64,000 bases of DNA from Bradyrhizobium sp. AZCC 2262 (GCF_036924535.1 NZ_JAZHRT010000001.1:2542001-2606000); one strand, 5' to 3'; positions 36,352-45,390 are shown, counted from the first letter of the stretch. The notes: a model not told the origin generated them from the sequence alone. Numbers and translations are program-made.

Positions 36352-36876
36352 TTAAGGATCGGGAGCGTCCGCCATCGGTCCGAGAAAATCGCGCTTGCCG
36401 ATTGGCACGCCCATATGGCGAAGAATGTCGTAGGCCGTCGTGACGTGGAAGTAGAAGTTAGGCAGCGCGAACCGCGTGAGATATTGCTGCGGCGTGACCG
36501 TCACAACGCCCGAACCGAACGGAAACTCGATCTTCGCTCCCTCCGATTTCGCAAAACGGCTTTCTGGAAGCATTTCGAGGTAGGTCAAGGCATCGTCTGT
36601 TCGCCGTTGCAAGTCGGCGAACGACTGGCCCGTGTTCTGAGATTCAGGCAACCGCAGGCCAGCCAGACGCGCCGTCGAGCGCTTCGCGGTATTGCACGCC
36701 GCCCGTACTTGCTCAGCTAATGTAAACATGTCGGGATAGAGCCGAGAAAAAACCAGGAGCGTCGGTTCGATCTCTCGGTCCTTGGCGTAGGTCTCGGCGG
36801 TTTCGAGCAACTTGGAAAGAAGCTTCAGATGCCGCTCGAATACGGGGACCGAGAATTCGAAGACGGCGTTTGTCAT
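36352..36876 (-). CDS. DUF1993-family protein
   Basis: A 174-residue helical protein matching the DUF1993 pattern: FSVPVFERHLKLLSKLLETA, LYPDMFTLAEQVRAACNTAK, and late LPNFYFHVTTAYDILRHMGV PIGKRDFLG. Function is unknown; the fold resembles DinB-like four-helix proteins. ATG 36876 is preferred over 36888, four codons earlier. Same strand as the MDR gene, 107 bp upstream of it; the operator-like site lies in between. Confidence 0.85.
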   Translation of the reverse strand: MTNAVFEFSVPVFERHLKLLSKLLETAETYAKDREIEPTLLVFSRLYPDMFTLAEQVRAACNTAKRSTARLAGLRLPESQNTGQSFADLQRRTDDALTYLEMLPESRFAKSEGAKIEFPFGSGVVTVTPQQYLTRFALPNFYFHVTTAYDILRHMGVPIGKRDFLGPMADAPDP

Positions 36877-37687
36877 TTGCGACCCCATACCACTTACGAA
36901 GCTAGCGACTGCATCCGCCAGCAGGCTGCGGGAAGATGGGAAGGTAGGCGGCCGTAGTCTGGCCCATTATGGAGCGTCGGGACGATTGCCGTGGCAGACA
37001 TGGGCTCGGTCACCGCTTGTCTCATTGCCGATCGGCTGTGCGCGGAGAAACCGCGCTCGGGTTGCCCGTCGTCCGAGAAACTTCTCTTGATAAAGAACGC
37101 CGCATTCGACGATGGGAAGAACGCCTTCGCGGCAACGGTTCGCTATCTCTCGACCCGGATCAAGTAGATCGCGCCTCGGCCGCGGGATACGTCTTTTTTG
37201 CCACTTTTTAGGACACGTCAGACGAGCGGGCGCGCGCCGACGCGCGGAGAGTTCTTGTAAGCCCTCGGCTTAATAGCGCGAATCGCTCGCGCAATCCTGA
37301 GCGAGCCAAACTGAGCGTGAACGCGATCTCGTATCTCGCCGACTCGACAGATATCGGCATATACGCATATGTTGCGACGCCTCGCGAGAAGTTCGTTCCG
37401 TGAGGCGAGACGTCCTAAATCGGTTGCGGATCGTCATCGCGATAGGGACAACGCGGGTTGGGCTGACGAAGCTTACGACCAAAGGGGAAAGACATGCTCG
37501 CAATGTCTCCAAAGGGCTCGGTCCTCGTACTCTTTGCGGAGACGTATCGTTCACCCGGCATGGAGTGACGGGGCGGATCGCGATCGAGCCCCGCACCCGT
37601 CGGCGTGCAGGAGCGGCTCGGTTGATCACATCATCTGCCCGGGTCGCGAAGGCCGAACGCAGCGAATTACGTTTTGAGGTATGCGAT
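36877..37687. other. Gap with dispersed elements, no confident gene
   Basis: About 800 bp upstream of the dehalogenase gene. The dehalogenase frame is open back to 37400, but the sequence before 37688 is not hydrolase-like. It contains the reverse-strand element at 37189-37219 and a weaker relative at 37409-37440 (starts GACGTCCTAAATCGG). Confidence 0.5.
37189..37219 (-). repeat. Dispersed element, reverse copy
   Basis: On the minus strand: GACGTGTCCTAAAAAGTGGC then AAAAAAGACGT. Same core as the copies at 10547, 13695 and 16356. It points leftward, towards the DUF1993 gene about 310 bp away. Confidence 0.65.
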
Positions 37688-38569
37688 ATGAGTGAGACAG
37701 CGCTAACCAAGACAAGCGTCGATGCCCTCGGGCTCAGAATGGCATGCCACCAATCCGGCCAGGGTCAACCGATTCTCCTTCTCCACGGCAATCCAACTTC
37801 TTCTTATTTGTGGAGAGACGTCGTCCCCAGTCTTCAATCATCCGGTCGGGTTATCGCACCGGATCTGATCGGAATGGGAGACTCGGACAAACTGCCCGAC
37901 GCTGGGCCATCGACCTACCGTTTTTTGACGCATCGAAAGTATCTCTGGGCCCTGATCGACAAGATCATTCCACCCGAGGACAAGGTGGTCCTTGTCATTC
38001 ACGATTGGGGATCCGCGCTCGGCTTTGACTGGGCCTGTCATCATCCCGATCGCGTCCGGGGAATTGCTTACATGGAAGCGATCGTGTGTCCGATCAAAGA
38101 TTGGAGCGACTGGAATAAGGCCGCCGTTCCAATCTTTCAGGGCTTCCGCTCGGAAAAGGGCGAAGAGCTCATTCTCGATCGCAATCTTTTTATCGAGAAG
38201 GTCCTGCCGGGTTCGGTGATCCGGAAACTTTCAGATGCGGAAATGACAGAATATCGCAGGCCGTTCCTGAAACGCGAGGATCGGTGGCCCATGCTTTCTT
38301 GGCCCCGCCAGATCCCCATCGGGGGAAATCCCGCCGACGTTGTCGCGATTGTCGAAACATACGCCAAATGGATGGCGGAGAACGAGATCCCCAAATTGTT
38401 CGTGAACGCGGAGCCTGGGGCAATTCTAACCGGGGTGACACGGGAATTTTGTCGCAGCTGGAAGAATCAAACGGAAGTCTCGGTCGCTGGTACGCACTTC
38501 ATCCAAGAGGACTCCGGCGAGAAGATCGGATCCGCCATTGCCAAGTGGATGAATGCCGGGCTGGGGTAG
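37688..38569 (+). CDS. Haloalkane dehalogenase, subfamily II (LinB/DhaA type)
   Basis: A 293-residue alpha/beta hydrolase with the complete HLD-II catalytic set: Asn35 and Trp-side motif in HGNPTSSYLWR, nucleophile Asp106 and Trp107 in IHDWGSALGF, acid Glu130 in AYMEAIV, and His270 in AGTHFIQED. These fall within three residues of the known LinB numbering (N38, D108, W109, E132, H272). WPRQIPIGGNPADV in the cap is also typical. It should hydrolyse a carbon-halogen bond to an alcohol, halide and proton (EC 3.8.1.5). ATG 37688 follows GAGG. No signal peptide. Convergent with a MarR gene 45 bp downstream. Confidence 0.94.
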   Translation: MSETALTKTSVDALGLRMACHQSGQGQPILLLHGNPTSSYLWRDVVPSLQSSGRVIAPDLIGMGDSDKLPDAGPSTYRFLTHRKYLWALIDKIIPPEDKVVLVIHDWGSALGFDWACHHPDRVRGIAYMEAIVCPIKDWSDWNKAAVPIFQGFRSEKGEELILDRNLFIEKVLPGSVIRKLSDAEMTEYRRPFLKREDRWPMLSWPRQIPIGGNPADVVAIVETYAKWMAENEIPKLFVNAEPGAILTGVTREFCRSWKNQTEVSVAGTHFIQEDSGEKIGSAIAKWMNAGLG

Positions 38570-38614
38570 ATGGCAGAGGAGGGATCGTCGCCGCCTGAGG
38601 TAAGGTAACTCAAC

Positions 38615-39070
38615 TCAGGACGAACTCAGTCGCTCGTCATGGGCGATCGCAAGTAAAGCTGAATGAAGCTGGGCTGCTTGGCGCGTTCCGAAGATGTCGG
38701 AGAACTCCTTTTGCGCGCGCGCCCAGAAGATGGCGGCTTGCCTTTGCCGCGCTTTGCCCTTCACGGTCAAGACCACGTTCCGCGCCCGTGCGTCCTCGCT
38801 GTGAACGGCAAGGGTGATGAGGCCGTCCCTTTCGAGCGGGCCGAGCGTGTGACCCAGGCCGGACCGATCCATCACCATGGCGTCGGCAAGCTCGGTCACG
38901 GTTGGCACACGCTTTCCACGTCTCGCTAATTCAGTGAGGAGGCTATACTGCGTGACCGTCAGTCCCGCCGGCGCGAGAGCTGTGTCGTAAAACTGAGTTA
39001 TACGACGTGTTGCCTTGCGAAGCGCCGCCGCGGTGCATGCAGGTCTAGCGCTGTGTCTTCCGCCCTGCAT
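38615..39070 (-). CDS. MarR-family transcriptional regulator
   Basis: A 151-residue winged-helix protein: TVTQYSLLTELARRGKRVPT, VTELADAMVMDRSGLGHTLG (recognition helix), LERDGLITLAVHSEDARARN (wing) and a C-terminal dimerisation helix. It faces the dehalogenase gene tail to tail and its promoter region is shared with the GST gene at 39616, its most likely target. Confidence 0.92.
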   Translation of the reverse strand: MQGGRHSARPACTAAALRKATRRITQFYDTALAPAGLTVTQYSLLTELARRGKRVPTVTELADAMVMDRSGLGHTLGPLERDGLITLAVHSEDARARNVVLTVKGKARQRQAAIFWARAQKEFSDIFGTRQAAQLHSALLAIAHDERLSSS

Positions 39071-39615
39071 TCAGGAAAAGCTCCTCTTTAAAAATAGGCT
39101 TTCGCCGATACCAAAGAAAGCGACCCCAAGTGAGCTCGTTTATCCGGGAATACCATATTGTATGACGCATCGGCCGTTGTGACGCTGGAGTCTGCCGTAT
39201 AGCCTCGATCTGCACCCAGAGGCAATATCCTCGTCTCGCGACTGCGTTCTGGACGGTGCCAACGCATCAGAGCAGCAGTCTCCGCTTCGGCGTCCCTCGC
39301 TCGAGCGAGATGAGCCGCAGGGACCGCACGGCTCGTTCACGGCGATGCTTCTTCCAATTGGATTTTGCACTTGCCCAGTGAAGGGCATCGGCTCTTCACC
39401 CTTTGTCGCTGAAGTTCAAGCGTGGGAGTGCGCATATTTGGACTGCGATTTGATGGACCTGAGAGGCCGCACGGTGCCGACAATGCATTGATAAACAGCA
39501 AAAAACGAGGCGCCTGCCACCTCGCTTCGTGGTGTTAGGCTTGATTGACAATGCGCCGCACGGCATCTTAGAAACGGGCATATGCCGATTGTAGATAAAT
39601 ACGACGGGAGGATGC
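39071..39615. other. Divergent promoter region between MarR and GST genes
   Basis: About 545 bp. No gene or strong palindrome was recognised. GGGAGG before ATG 39616 is the ribosome-binding site of the GST gene. Confidence 0.4.
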
Positions 39616-40257
39616 ATGAAGATTTACTTTGCTCCTAACACGCGAGCCGTTCGTATCGTGTGGCTGTTCGAAGAACTGGGTCTGCCTTATGAATTGGAGT
39701 TCTTCAAACTCGGGGATGCAAGCATGCGCTCGCCTGCCTACCTTGCGGTTCATCCGCAGGGTCGCGTGCCAACTCTCGTCGACGACAAGGTCACGATCTT
39801 CGAGTCGGGAGCAATCGTACAATACGTGTTGGCGAAGTACGGCAACGGCCGGCTTATACCCGACGTCGGTTCCCCGGAGTTTCCGGTCTACCTGCAATGG
39901 TTCCACTACGCCGAGGGAATGATCATGCCCCCGATAAATACGATTGTCGTGGAAACGGTCCTCCTTTCGCCCGAGCGTCGGAATCAGGTCAATGTCGATC
40001 GTGCTACGAAACTTCTCTCAAGAATGCTGACCTCCGTTGACGCCGGAGTTCGCGGCAAGGAATTCGTGGCGGGACAGTTCAGTGCCGCCGATATCATGCT
40101 GGGTCAGGCATGCATGGCCGCCGCCAGGGTCGGTGCGGATTTTTCGGGCCAGCCCGATCTGTCAGCTTACCTTGATCGTCTCCGCGAGCGGCCGGCATTT
40201 AAGAAAGCAAATGCAACGGGAAAGCCGAACGGCGGGGACGCCTTCGCGCAACCCTAG
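39616..40257 (+). CDS. Glutathione S-transferase family protein
   Basis: A 213-residue GST: thioredoxin-fold N-domain with NTRAVRIVWLFEELGLPYEL, the cis-Pro turn (HPQGRVPTLVDD) and ESGAIVQYVLAKYG (glutathione contact ES), then a helical C-domain with FVAGQFSAADIMLGQACMAA. It may conjugate or reductively act on halogenated or electrophilic intermediates, consistent with the nearby dehalogenase. Regulated perhaps by the divergent MarR. Confidence 0.92.
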   Translation: MKIYFAPNTRAVRIVWLFEELGLPYELEFFKLGDASMRSPAYLAVHPQGRVPTLVDDKVTIFESGAIVQYVLAKYGNGRLIPDVGSPEFPVYLQWFHYAEGMIMPPINTIVVETVLLSPERRNQVNVDRATKLLSRMLTSVDAGVRGKEFVAGQFSAADIMLGQACMAAARVGADFSGQPDLSAYLDRLRERPAFKKANATGKPNGGDAFAQP

Positions 40258-40603
40258 CCGGTTTGTGGCTCGCGGCTCCCTTATTCCGCGCCCCGCGACC
40301 TGCGCCGTCCTCGGCGCTTTCGCCGGGGTATCTCTCTCCCCGGCAACGCCCCCGATGGGCTTGTAGGCCATGGTCGGCCACACGCCTGCGAGTCTCAAAG
40401 GGTGCGATCTACGACCTTTTTAGTTCGGCGGTGCCGCGTTACTTTTGTGGCTGCCGGCCCGGCACGAGGCGCCGTCGATAGGCCTCGATCGCGAAGGCGC
40501 GCGGCAGGCGAAGCCTTGGCCGAACCGCACTTACGCATCCCAGATGGTTGCAAGTGAGCAGTCGCCTCAAGATGTTCAGCGCTGTTCCGGCCGAGGAGGG
40601 TAG
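40258..40603. other. Gap with a hairpin, no gene seen
   Basis: About 345 bp between GST and crotonase genes. The hairpin at 40322-40344 is the only structure noted. Confidence 0.4.
40322..40344 (+). terminator. Hairpin after the GST gene
   Basis: A perfect 7-bp GC-rich stem (GCCGGGG ... CCCCGGC, 9-nt loop) about 65 bp after the GST stop. No T run follows. Confidence 0.35.
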
Positions 40604-41392
40604 ATGTCGCACATCAACGTCACCATAGAGAATAATTTGGCAAGGCTCGTGCTGAGCAATCCTCCGCAAAACCGGCTGACGCAGGAGTTTTTCCATGAAC
40701 TGAGCGATGCCATATTTCTGATCGCCGGTAGCGGAGCGCGGGCCGCGCTTCTGTCGGCGGAAGGCCCGGACTTCAGCTATGGAGGAGATATCGTTCCCTG
40801 GCCCACCTTGACACCGAAGCAACTGCGCGCGGCGTTCGAATGGCGCCTCGCCACGGTCAATCAGTGGGAGCAGCTACCAGTTCCAACAGTCGCGGCAGTG
40901 CAGGGTCTGTGCTTCGGGGGTGGCCTCGAGTTGGCGGTCAGATCGGACATCATTTTCGCCGGTACGAGCGCCCGCTTCGGACATCCCGAGCAATCACTCG
41001 GAATCGTCACGATGTTAGGTGGCATACAGCGCATTGCCGCGCGTGTCGGCAGAGCGTTCGCCCTGGAGTGGGCGCTCACTTCGGAACAGGTGCCAGCGCA
41101 AACGATGCTGGAACGCGGGGTCGTAAATCGAGTCGTCCCGGACGAATCCTTGCTCGAAGAAGCGGGCACCTTCGCACGCAACCTGGCGGATGGCCCGACG
41201 CGAGCTCATCTTGCTCACAAAGCTCTGCTACGCATATGGACCGCGGGAGGCTTGGCAGCGGCCGACGCGGCGATGCTGGACCTCGCTTTGCCGCTGTTCG
41301 AGACCGAAGATGTGAAGTTGGCGCTGCCAGCGGCGGTAGAGGCATTCAAGGCAGGTCGGCCGCGCCCACGCTTTAAGTTCGAAGGCCGGTAG
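40604..41392 (+). CDS. Enoyl-CoA hydratase/isomerase family protein
   Basis: A 262-residue crotonase: GPDFSYGGDIVPWP and VQGLCFGGGLELAVRSDIIF are the oxyanion-hole segments, followed by GHPEQSLGIVTMLGGIQRIA. It resembles the minus-strand crotonase at 25226 in length and in the MLGG region. ATG 40604 follows GGAGGGT. It is followed at 41725 by a SnoaL-like gene on the same strand. Confidence 0.92.
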   Translation: MSHINVTIENNLARLVLSNPPQNRLTQEFFHELSDAIFLIAGSGARAALLSAEGPDFSYGGDIVPWPTLTPKQLRAAFEWRLATVNQWEQLPVPTVAAVQGLCFGGGLELAVRSDIIFAGTSARFGHPEQSLGIVTMLGGIQRIAARVGRAFALEWALTSEQVPAQTMLERGVVNRVVPDESLLEEAGTFARNLADGPTRAHLAHKALLRIWTAGGLAAADAAMLDLALPLFETEDVKLALPAAVEAFKAGRPRPRFKFEGR

Positions 41393-41724
41393 GGGCGTTT
41401 AACGGCGCGGCGTAGGCCGCATTGGATTTGTGCCTGGCGCCCGACATCTTCTCTCGCCGCAGCTCAAGCATTCGATCGAGATCGTGGAGAGGCATGTCGT
41501 GTCGTTGTCGAAGGGCCATGGCCGAGGCTCGCAGAAGATCAGAGGTTCCATCGCTACCCGCGGAAGCCATCTTCTCGAGGCTGACGATGCTGCGTAGGGC
41601 GGTGCGGCTGAGCCCCATGGCCGAAATGGTTGCAATTGTGACGTTGGATCCGCAGGGCGGCGAAGTTAAATTGACGGTGCCGGCGAAGTTTCTTTGATTG
41701 CGCCGTAACTCTTTGGAGACGCGC
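41393..41724. other. Gap with an unresolved minus-strand frame
   Basis: No gene is called. A minus-strand frame reading LLRASAMALRQRHDMPLHDL and DRMLELRREK (about 41430-41560) has GC-rich third positions and could be the tail of a decayed gene, but no family was recognised. Confidence 0.3.
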
Positions 41725-42159
41725 ATGGCGGACGGATCGAAGACGCTCCACCGTTTGCCGGGCGCGGATTGGATTGCGATCGTTCGCAAGCACGCATCGC
41801 CCGACTTCGCTGCCGCGTTCGTTGAGCTGCCGGTGCTCAAGGCATCGGTTTTGCGCCACCCTTGTGTTGGAGCTCAGTCGATCGGCGCCTTCTTTGGTGT
41901 AGCGAGCGAGATGTACGATACGATCACGTTCACGGACGAGACCGTCGATCACCACAAGAGGTATCTTGAATGGGAAGGAAAAGTCTTCGGGCTCGATGTT
42001 CGAGGTGCCACGATCTTGACGCGCAACTCGACGGGACTGATTGAAACTATCCAGCTGTACCATTCGCCCCTGATTGTCCTCACGCGTTTCTCCGCAGAGA
42101 TCGAGCGCCGCCTCGGCGGCGGACTCGATCCATCCGTTCGCGGTGCCGCGGCACTGTAG
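41725..42159 (+). CDS. SnoaL-like / NTF2-fold protein
   Basis: A 144-residue protein with NTF2-like features: WIAIVRKHASPDFAAAFVEL, GAQSIGAFFGVASEMYDTIT, HHKRYLEWEGKVFGLDVRG and ILTRNSTGLIETIQLYHSPL. ATG 41725 follows GGAGAC. Function is unknown; relatives occur beside steroid, terpenoid or aromatic catabolic genes. The frame continues upstream to 41698 without sequence typical of the family. Confidence 0.82.
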   Translation: MADGSKTLHRLPGADWIAIVRKHASPDFAAAFVELPVLKASVLRHPCVGAQSIGAFFGVASEMYDTITFTDETVDHHKRYLEWEGKVFGLDVRGATILTRNSTGLIETIQLYHSPLIVLTRFSAEIERRLGGGLDPSVRGAAAL

Positions 42160-42313
42160 ATCCGGCTTCGCCAACATTGACCATCGAGCTTTCGACTTCA
42201 GGTTCGCTCAACCAAAGCTCGGTGCGTCCAGTGTTCGTCCGTTCTGAAAATCTCTCCTGCCGGACGCGCGGGCGATTTGACGTTCTGGGTTTTAGTCAAA
42301 CGATGCGGAAAGC

Positions 42314-43063
42314 ATGAGTGGCGGAACGAAGCGAATTGCGTGGGTGACTGGAGGCGCCAGCGGAATCGGCCAAGCGGGTGCCGAGAGCCTGGCTGCTGAT
42401 GGGTGGACAGTGGTCATCTCGGGCCGGCGTCTGGACGCTTTGGCCGCCACCGCTGAGACGATTCGCGCGAGCGGGGGGGACGATTGACGTGTTTCCGCTC
42501 GACGTGACCGATGCCGACGAGATCGCCGCTGTCACGAACGCCATTCTCGCAAAGTACGGACGAATCGATCTTCTCGTTAACAGCGCCGGCTTGAACCTTC
42601 CCAAACGCAGTTGGGAGGATGTGGAACTGCAAGGATGGGACCAAATCGTCGACGTCAATCTGAACGGGCTTCTGTACTGCATGCGTGCCGTCCTCCCTGC
42701 CATGCGCGCGCAGAAGGACGGCTGCAAATCAATGTGGCCTCATGGGCCGGTCGCATCGTCGCGAAAGCGACCGGGCCTGCCTACAACGCGACGAAACACG
42801 CAGTTCTGGCGCTCACGCACTCATTCAACATGGACGAATGTCAAAATGGTCTTCGTGCATGCTGCCTTTGTCCAGCCGAGGTCGCGACGCCCATCATGAA
42901 GAAGCGGCCCGTTCCCCCGAGCGAGGAAGTCATGGCCAAGATGTTGCGGCCGGAGGATATCGGAAGAACGATAGCGTTCGTGGCGAACATGCCGCCTCAT
43001 GTCTGCGTCAACGAAATCCTGATCAGCCCGACTTGGAACCGCTTGTTCTTGGGCATGACGTAA
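42314..43063 (+). pseudogene. SDR-family oxidoreductase with two frameshifts
   Basis: Three consecutive frames make one SDR. Frame 1 from ATG 42314 gives KRIAWVTGGASGIGQAGAES and SGRRLDALAATAETIRASGG, then stops just after a run of seven G at about 42473. Frame 2 continues with DVFPLDVTDADEIAAVTNAI, LLVNSAGL and LNGLLYCMRAVLPAMRAQKD. Frame 3 takes over near 42720 with INVASWAGRIVAKATGPAYN, ATKHAVLALTHS and the C-terminus to 43063. The Ser and YNATK catalytic residues are intact in frame 3. The G run makes slippage or a sequencing error plausible for the first shift. Confidence 0.82.
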
Positions 43064-43197
43064 TGCGAGGTCCTTGCCACGAGGATGCGTGTGAGAAGCC
43101 AGCTCTACGGCTGGAAGCAACGGTTCGCGGTCGCGGCCGTCTCCGATAAATCCGGACCACAAGAAAACGAGTTTTCGCGCGAAGGAGGCTATCGCAA

Positions 43198-43980
43198 ATG
43201 AACCTGGAGATATCGGGTCGGCATGCTCTTGTGTGTGGGGCAAGCAAGGGATTGGGCAAAGCCTGTGCGATGGCGCTAGCGCTCGAAGGCGTCAACGTCA
43301 CAATTAACGCGAGAAATATGAAGGCGCTCGACGCCGCAGCAACGGAGATCCAGCAAGCGGCTGGCATTCCGGTGAACATGGTTGCTTGCGATATCACTTC
43401 TCGCGAGGGACAGGATGCCGTCCTAGCGAACCTCCCGGCAGTCGACATTCTCGTGACCAATGCGGGCGGCCCGCCGCCGGGCGACTTCCGAGATTGGTCG
43501 CACGAGGATTGGATCGCCGGGTTGAACGCGAACATGCTGGCCCCGATCGAGCTGATACGCCGCGTCATCGACGGGATGATCGAGCGGAACTTCGGGCGCA
43601 TCGTCAATATCACGTCAAGCGCGGTCAAGGCGCCGATCCCCTTCTTGGGGCTGTCGAATGGCGCCCGCACCGGGCTTACCGGGTTCGTCGCGGGTCTCGC
43701 GCGGCAAGTCGTCCGTCATAATGTGACGATCAATAGTCTATTGCCTGGCCCTCATGCGACCGACCGTCTTCCGGCCGCCCAAAATTACCTAGCCCGCCAT
43801 TACGGAGGCGATGTTGAAGCCGCGACGCGCGCGATGCTTGAACAAATTCCGGCGGGTCGGTTTGGATCCTCCGAGGAATTCGGATTGACCTGCGCGTTCC
43901 TTTGCGCGGCATCGTCTGGCTATATCACCGGCCAGAACTTGCTACTCGACGGCGGTTCCTATGCCGGGACTTTCGGCTGA
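43198..43980 (+). CDS. SDR-family protein lacking the catalytic tyrosine
   Basis: A 260-residue SDR: cofactor loop CGASKGLG, TNAGGPPPGD, catalytic Ser in NITSSAVKAPI and end SSGYITGQNLLLDGGSY. At the YxxxK position the sequence is LSNGARTGLTGF, with no Tyr or Lys. This divergent pattern recurs in a known SDR subgroup; such proteins may use other residues or catalyse a different step. GAAGGAGG precedes ATG 43198. Immediately follows the frameshifted SDR on the same strand. Confidence 0.88.
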   Translation: MNLEISGRHALVCGASKGLGKACAMALALEGVNVTINARNMKALDAAATEIQQAAGIPVNMVACDITSREGQDAVLANLPAVDILVTNAGGPPPGDFRDWSHEDWIAGLNANMLAPIELIRRVIDGMIERNFGRIVNITSSAVKAPIPFLGLSNGARTGLTGFVAGLARQVVRHNVTINSLLPGPHATDRLPAAQNYLARHYGGDVEAATRAMLEQIPAGRFGSSEEFGLTCAFLCAASSGYITGQNLLLDGGSYAGTFG

Positions 43981-44203
43981 TGCGGGGTAGGCCAAGTTGA
44001 GACGATAACAGGGCCCAGCTGAAACGGTCGCTCGAAGAGGCCGGGCAGACCGCAGGGGTAGCCGCGCGATGTCGCCGTTCGGCTGGGCTGCGAACAGCCA
44101 CCCACTCGAGGACATAACTTGCCGCAGACGAGTGAGCGACGCCGGGCCACGCGGAGAATTGCCGGGGGCGGCTTTGGAAATTCAAGACTTAGGAGACTGT
44201 CCG

Positions 44204-44884
44204 ATGCACACTGCGTCCTTGGATGCGGAAGTCCACCATGCTTTCATCGACCGACTGCGCCAAACAGGCCGAGCCCCCAGCCGACACGAGGTCTCAGCCG
44301 CCCTGGCAAAGCCAGTCGAGGAAATCGAAAAGGCCCTCTCGCGGCTGGCCGAAAGCCACGGCGTCGTATTGCACCCGCATGTTTGCGAGCCCTGGGTAAT
44401 CCACCCGTTCTCCTTCTCTCCGACGGCGACATGGGTCCAGAAAGGCGATCAGGGTTGGTGGGCTCCCTGTATTTGGTGTGGTTGCGGAATTGCCTCCTTG
44501 GTCGGTGGGGACGCGGTGATCCACGCCAGGCTAGGCGGCGAGATGGAAGACATCGATATCCACATCGTCAAGGGCGAAGTCCACGATAAGGATCTCTGGG
44601 TGCATTTTGCCCTGCCTCCACGAGTGGCATGGGACAACGTCCACCACTTTTGTGCCACCGTTCTGCCTTTCCGGCGCGAGTCCGACGTGCGGCTGTGGAG
44701 CGAACGCCACGGAATTCCGGTCGGATCTGCGGTCCCGATCACCCAGGTTCAGGATCTTGGGAGGGAATGGTATGGCCATCATTGCGATCGAAACTGGCGC
44801 AAGTGGTCGGTAGACGAGGCAATCGAGATATTCGACAGGGTTGGCCTGGTCGGAGCGTTTTGGAATGGAAAGCCGCGACGGTAG
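44204..44884 (+). CDS. Alkylmercury-lyase (MerB)-like family protein
   Basis: A 226-residue protein. An N-terminal winged-helix-like part (FIDRLRQTGRAPSRHEVSAA, EEIEKALSRLAESHGVV) is followed by a MerB-type domain: FSFSPTATWVQ, WWAPCIWCGCGIASLVGG and DNVHHFCATVLPFRRESDVR then WSERHG. A Cys is present in each of the two regions where MerB has its catalytic Cys pair, but the first segment is CIWCGC and not the usual arrangement, so Hg-C lyase activity is uncertain. No merA, merR or merT lies nearby. ATG 44204 follows AGGAGA; the frame extends to 44069. Confidence 0.78.
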   Translation: MHTASLDAEVHHAFIDRLRQTGRAPSRHEVSAALAKPVEEIEKALSRLAESHGVVLHPHVCEPWVIHPFSFSPTATWVQKGDQGWWAPCIWCGCGIASLVGGDAVIHARLGGEMEDIDIHIVKGEVHDKDLWVHFALPPRVAWDNVHHFCATVLPFRRESDVRLWSERHGIPVGSAVPITQVQDLGREWYGHHCDRNWRKWSVDEAIEIFDRVGLVGAFWNGKPRR

Positions 44885-45390
44885 CTTTTAAGCGGCGCAT
44901 GTTCGGGAGTTGGTGACAACTACGGTGCCGTGTCCGGCTTGCCGCCGATTGGCTCGGACGCGCGCGCCGTCGGCTCGCCTTCGACGAACACGACGCCGGT
45001 GCGTTCAAGCGCCGCGAGACGTTTTCGGGGGGCGTGGGATCCGGCTCCAACCCGCTTGCCAGCTGCCTCAGGGGGAGGGCAAGGGACGTCGTGCGGCCGT
45101 AAGGATCGACTACTGATCACCGCTTTGCCAGGGCATGCGATGTCCCGAAACGTGGGTAAAACGACGTTTGGCGCTAGGTGCTGACCACCTAGTATGCGCT
45201 CCCCGCACAGAACAGAAGGACCTGCTCACGGCATTGGTGCCCGTAGAGCGTGTCCAGCCGAACTATTCACGGGAGGAATCATGACGGGCTCGGGCTTGGT
45301 CTCCACCGACGCGCAGACGTTTCGGTCGGTCGCAAAAACCGAGTCCGTTCATCGAGCGGCGTTCCGTTCCCCAGGAGATCGCGGTTAGCC
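44885..45390. other. Intergenic region with one dispersed element
   Basis: About 500 bp before the second acyl-CoA ligase gene. It holds the 36-bp element at 45139-45174. The ligase frame is open from 45250 but its N-terminal extension is not ligase-like. Confidence 0.5.
45139..45174 (+). repeat. Dispersed 36-bp element, copy upstream of acyl-CoA ligase
   Basis: Begins GATGTCCCGAAACGTGGG and ends AAACGACGTTTGGCGC. Closest relative is the copy at 1036-1071, 44 kb away. It lies about 215 bp before ATG 45391, in the same orientation. Confidence 0.75.

Noticed and set aside
37409..37440. Eighth copy of the dispersed element
   Set aside because: It begins well (GACGTCCTAAATCGG) but diverges in the second half; kept only as a weak relative.
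41373..41840. 155-codon minus-strand frame
   Set aside because: Part of it has protein-like composition (RHDMPLHDLDRMLELRREK), but it overlaps the start of the SnoaL-like gene and no family could be named. Not listed as a gene.
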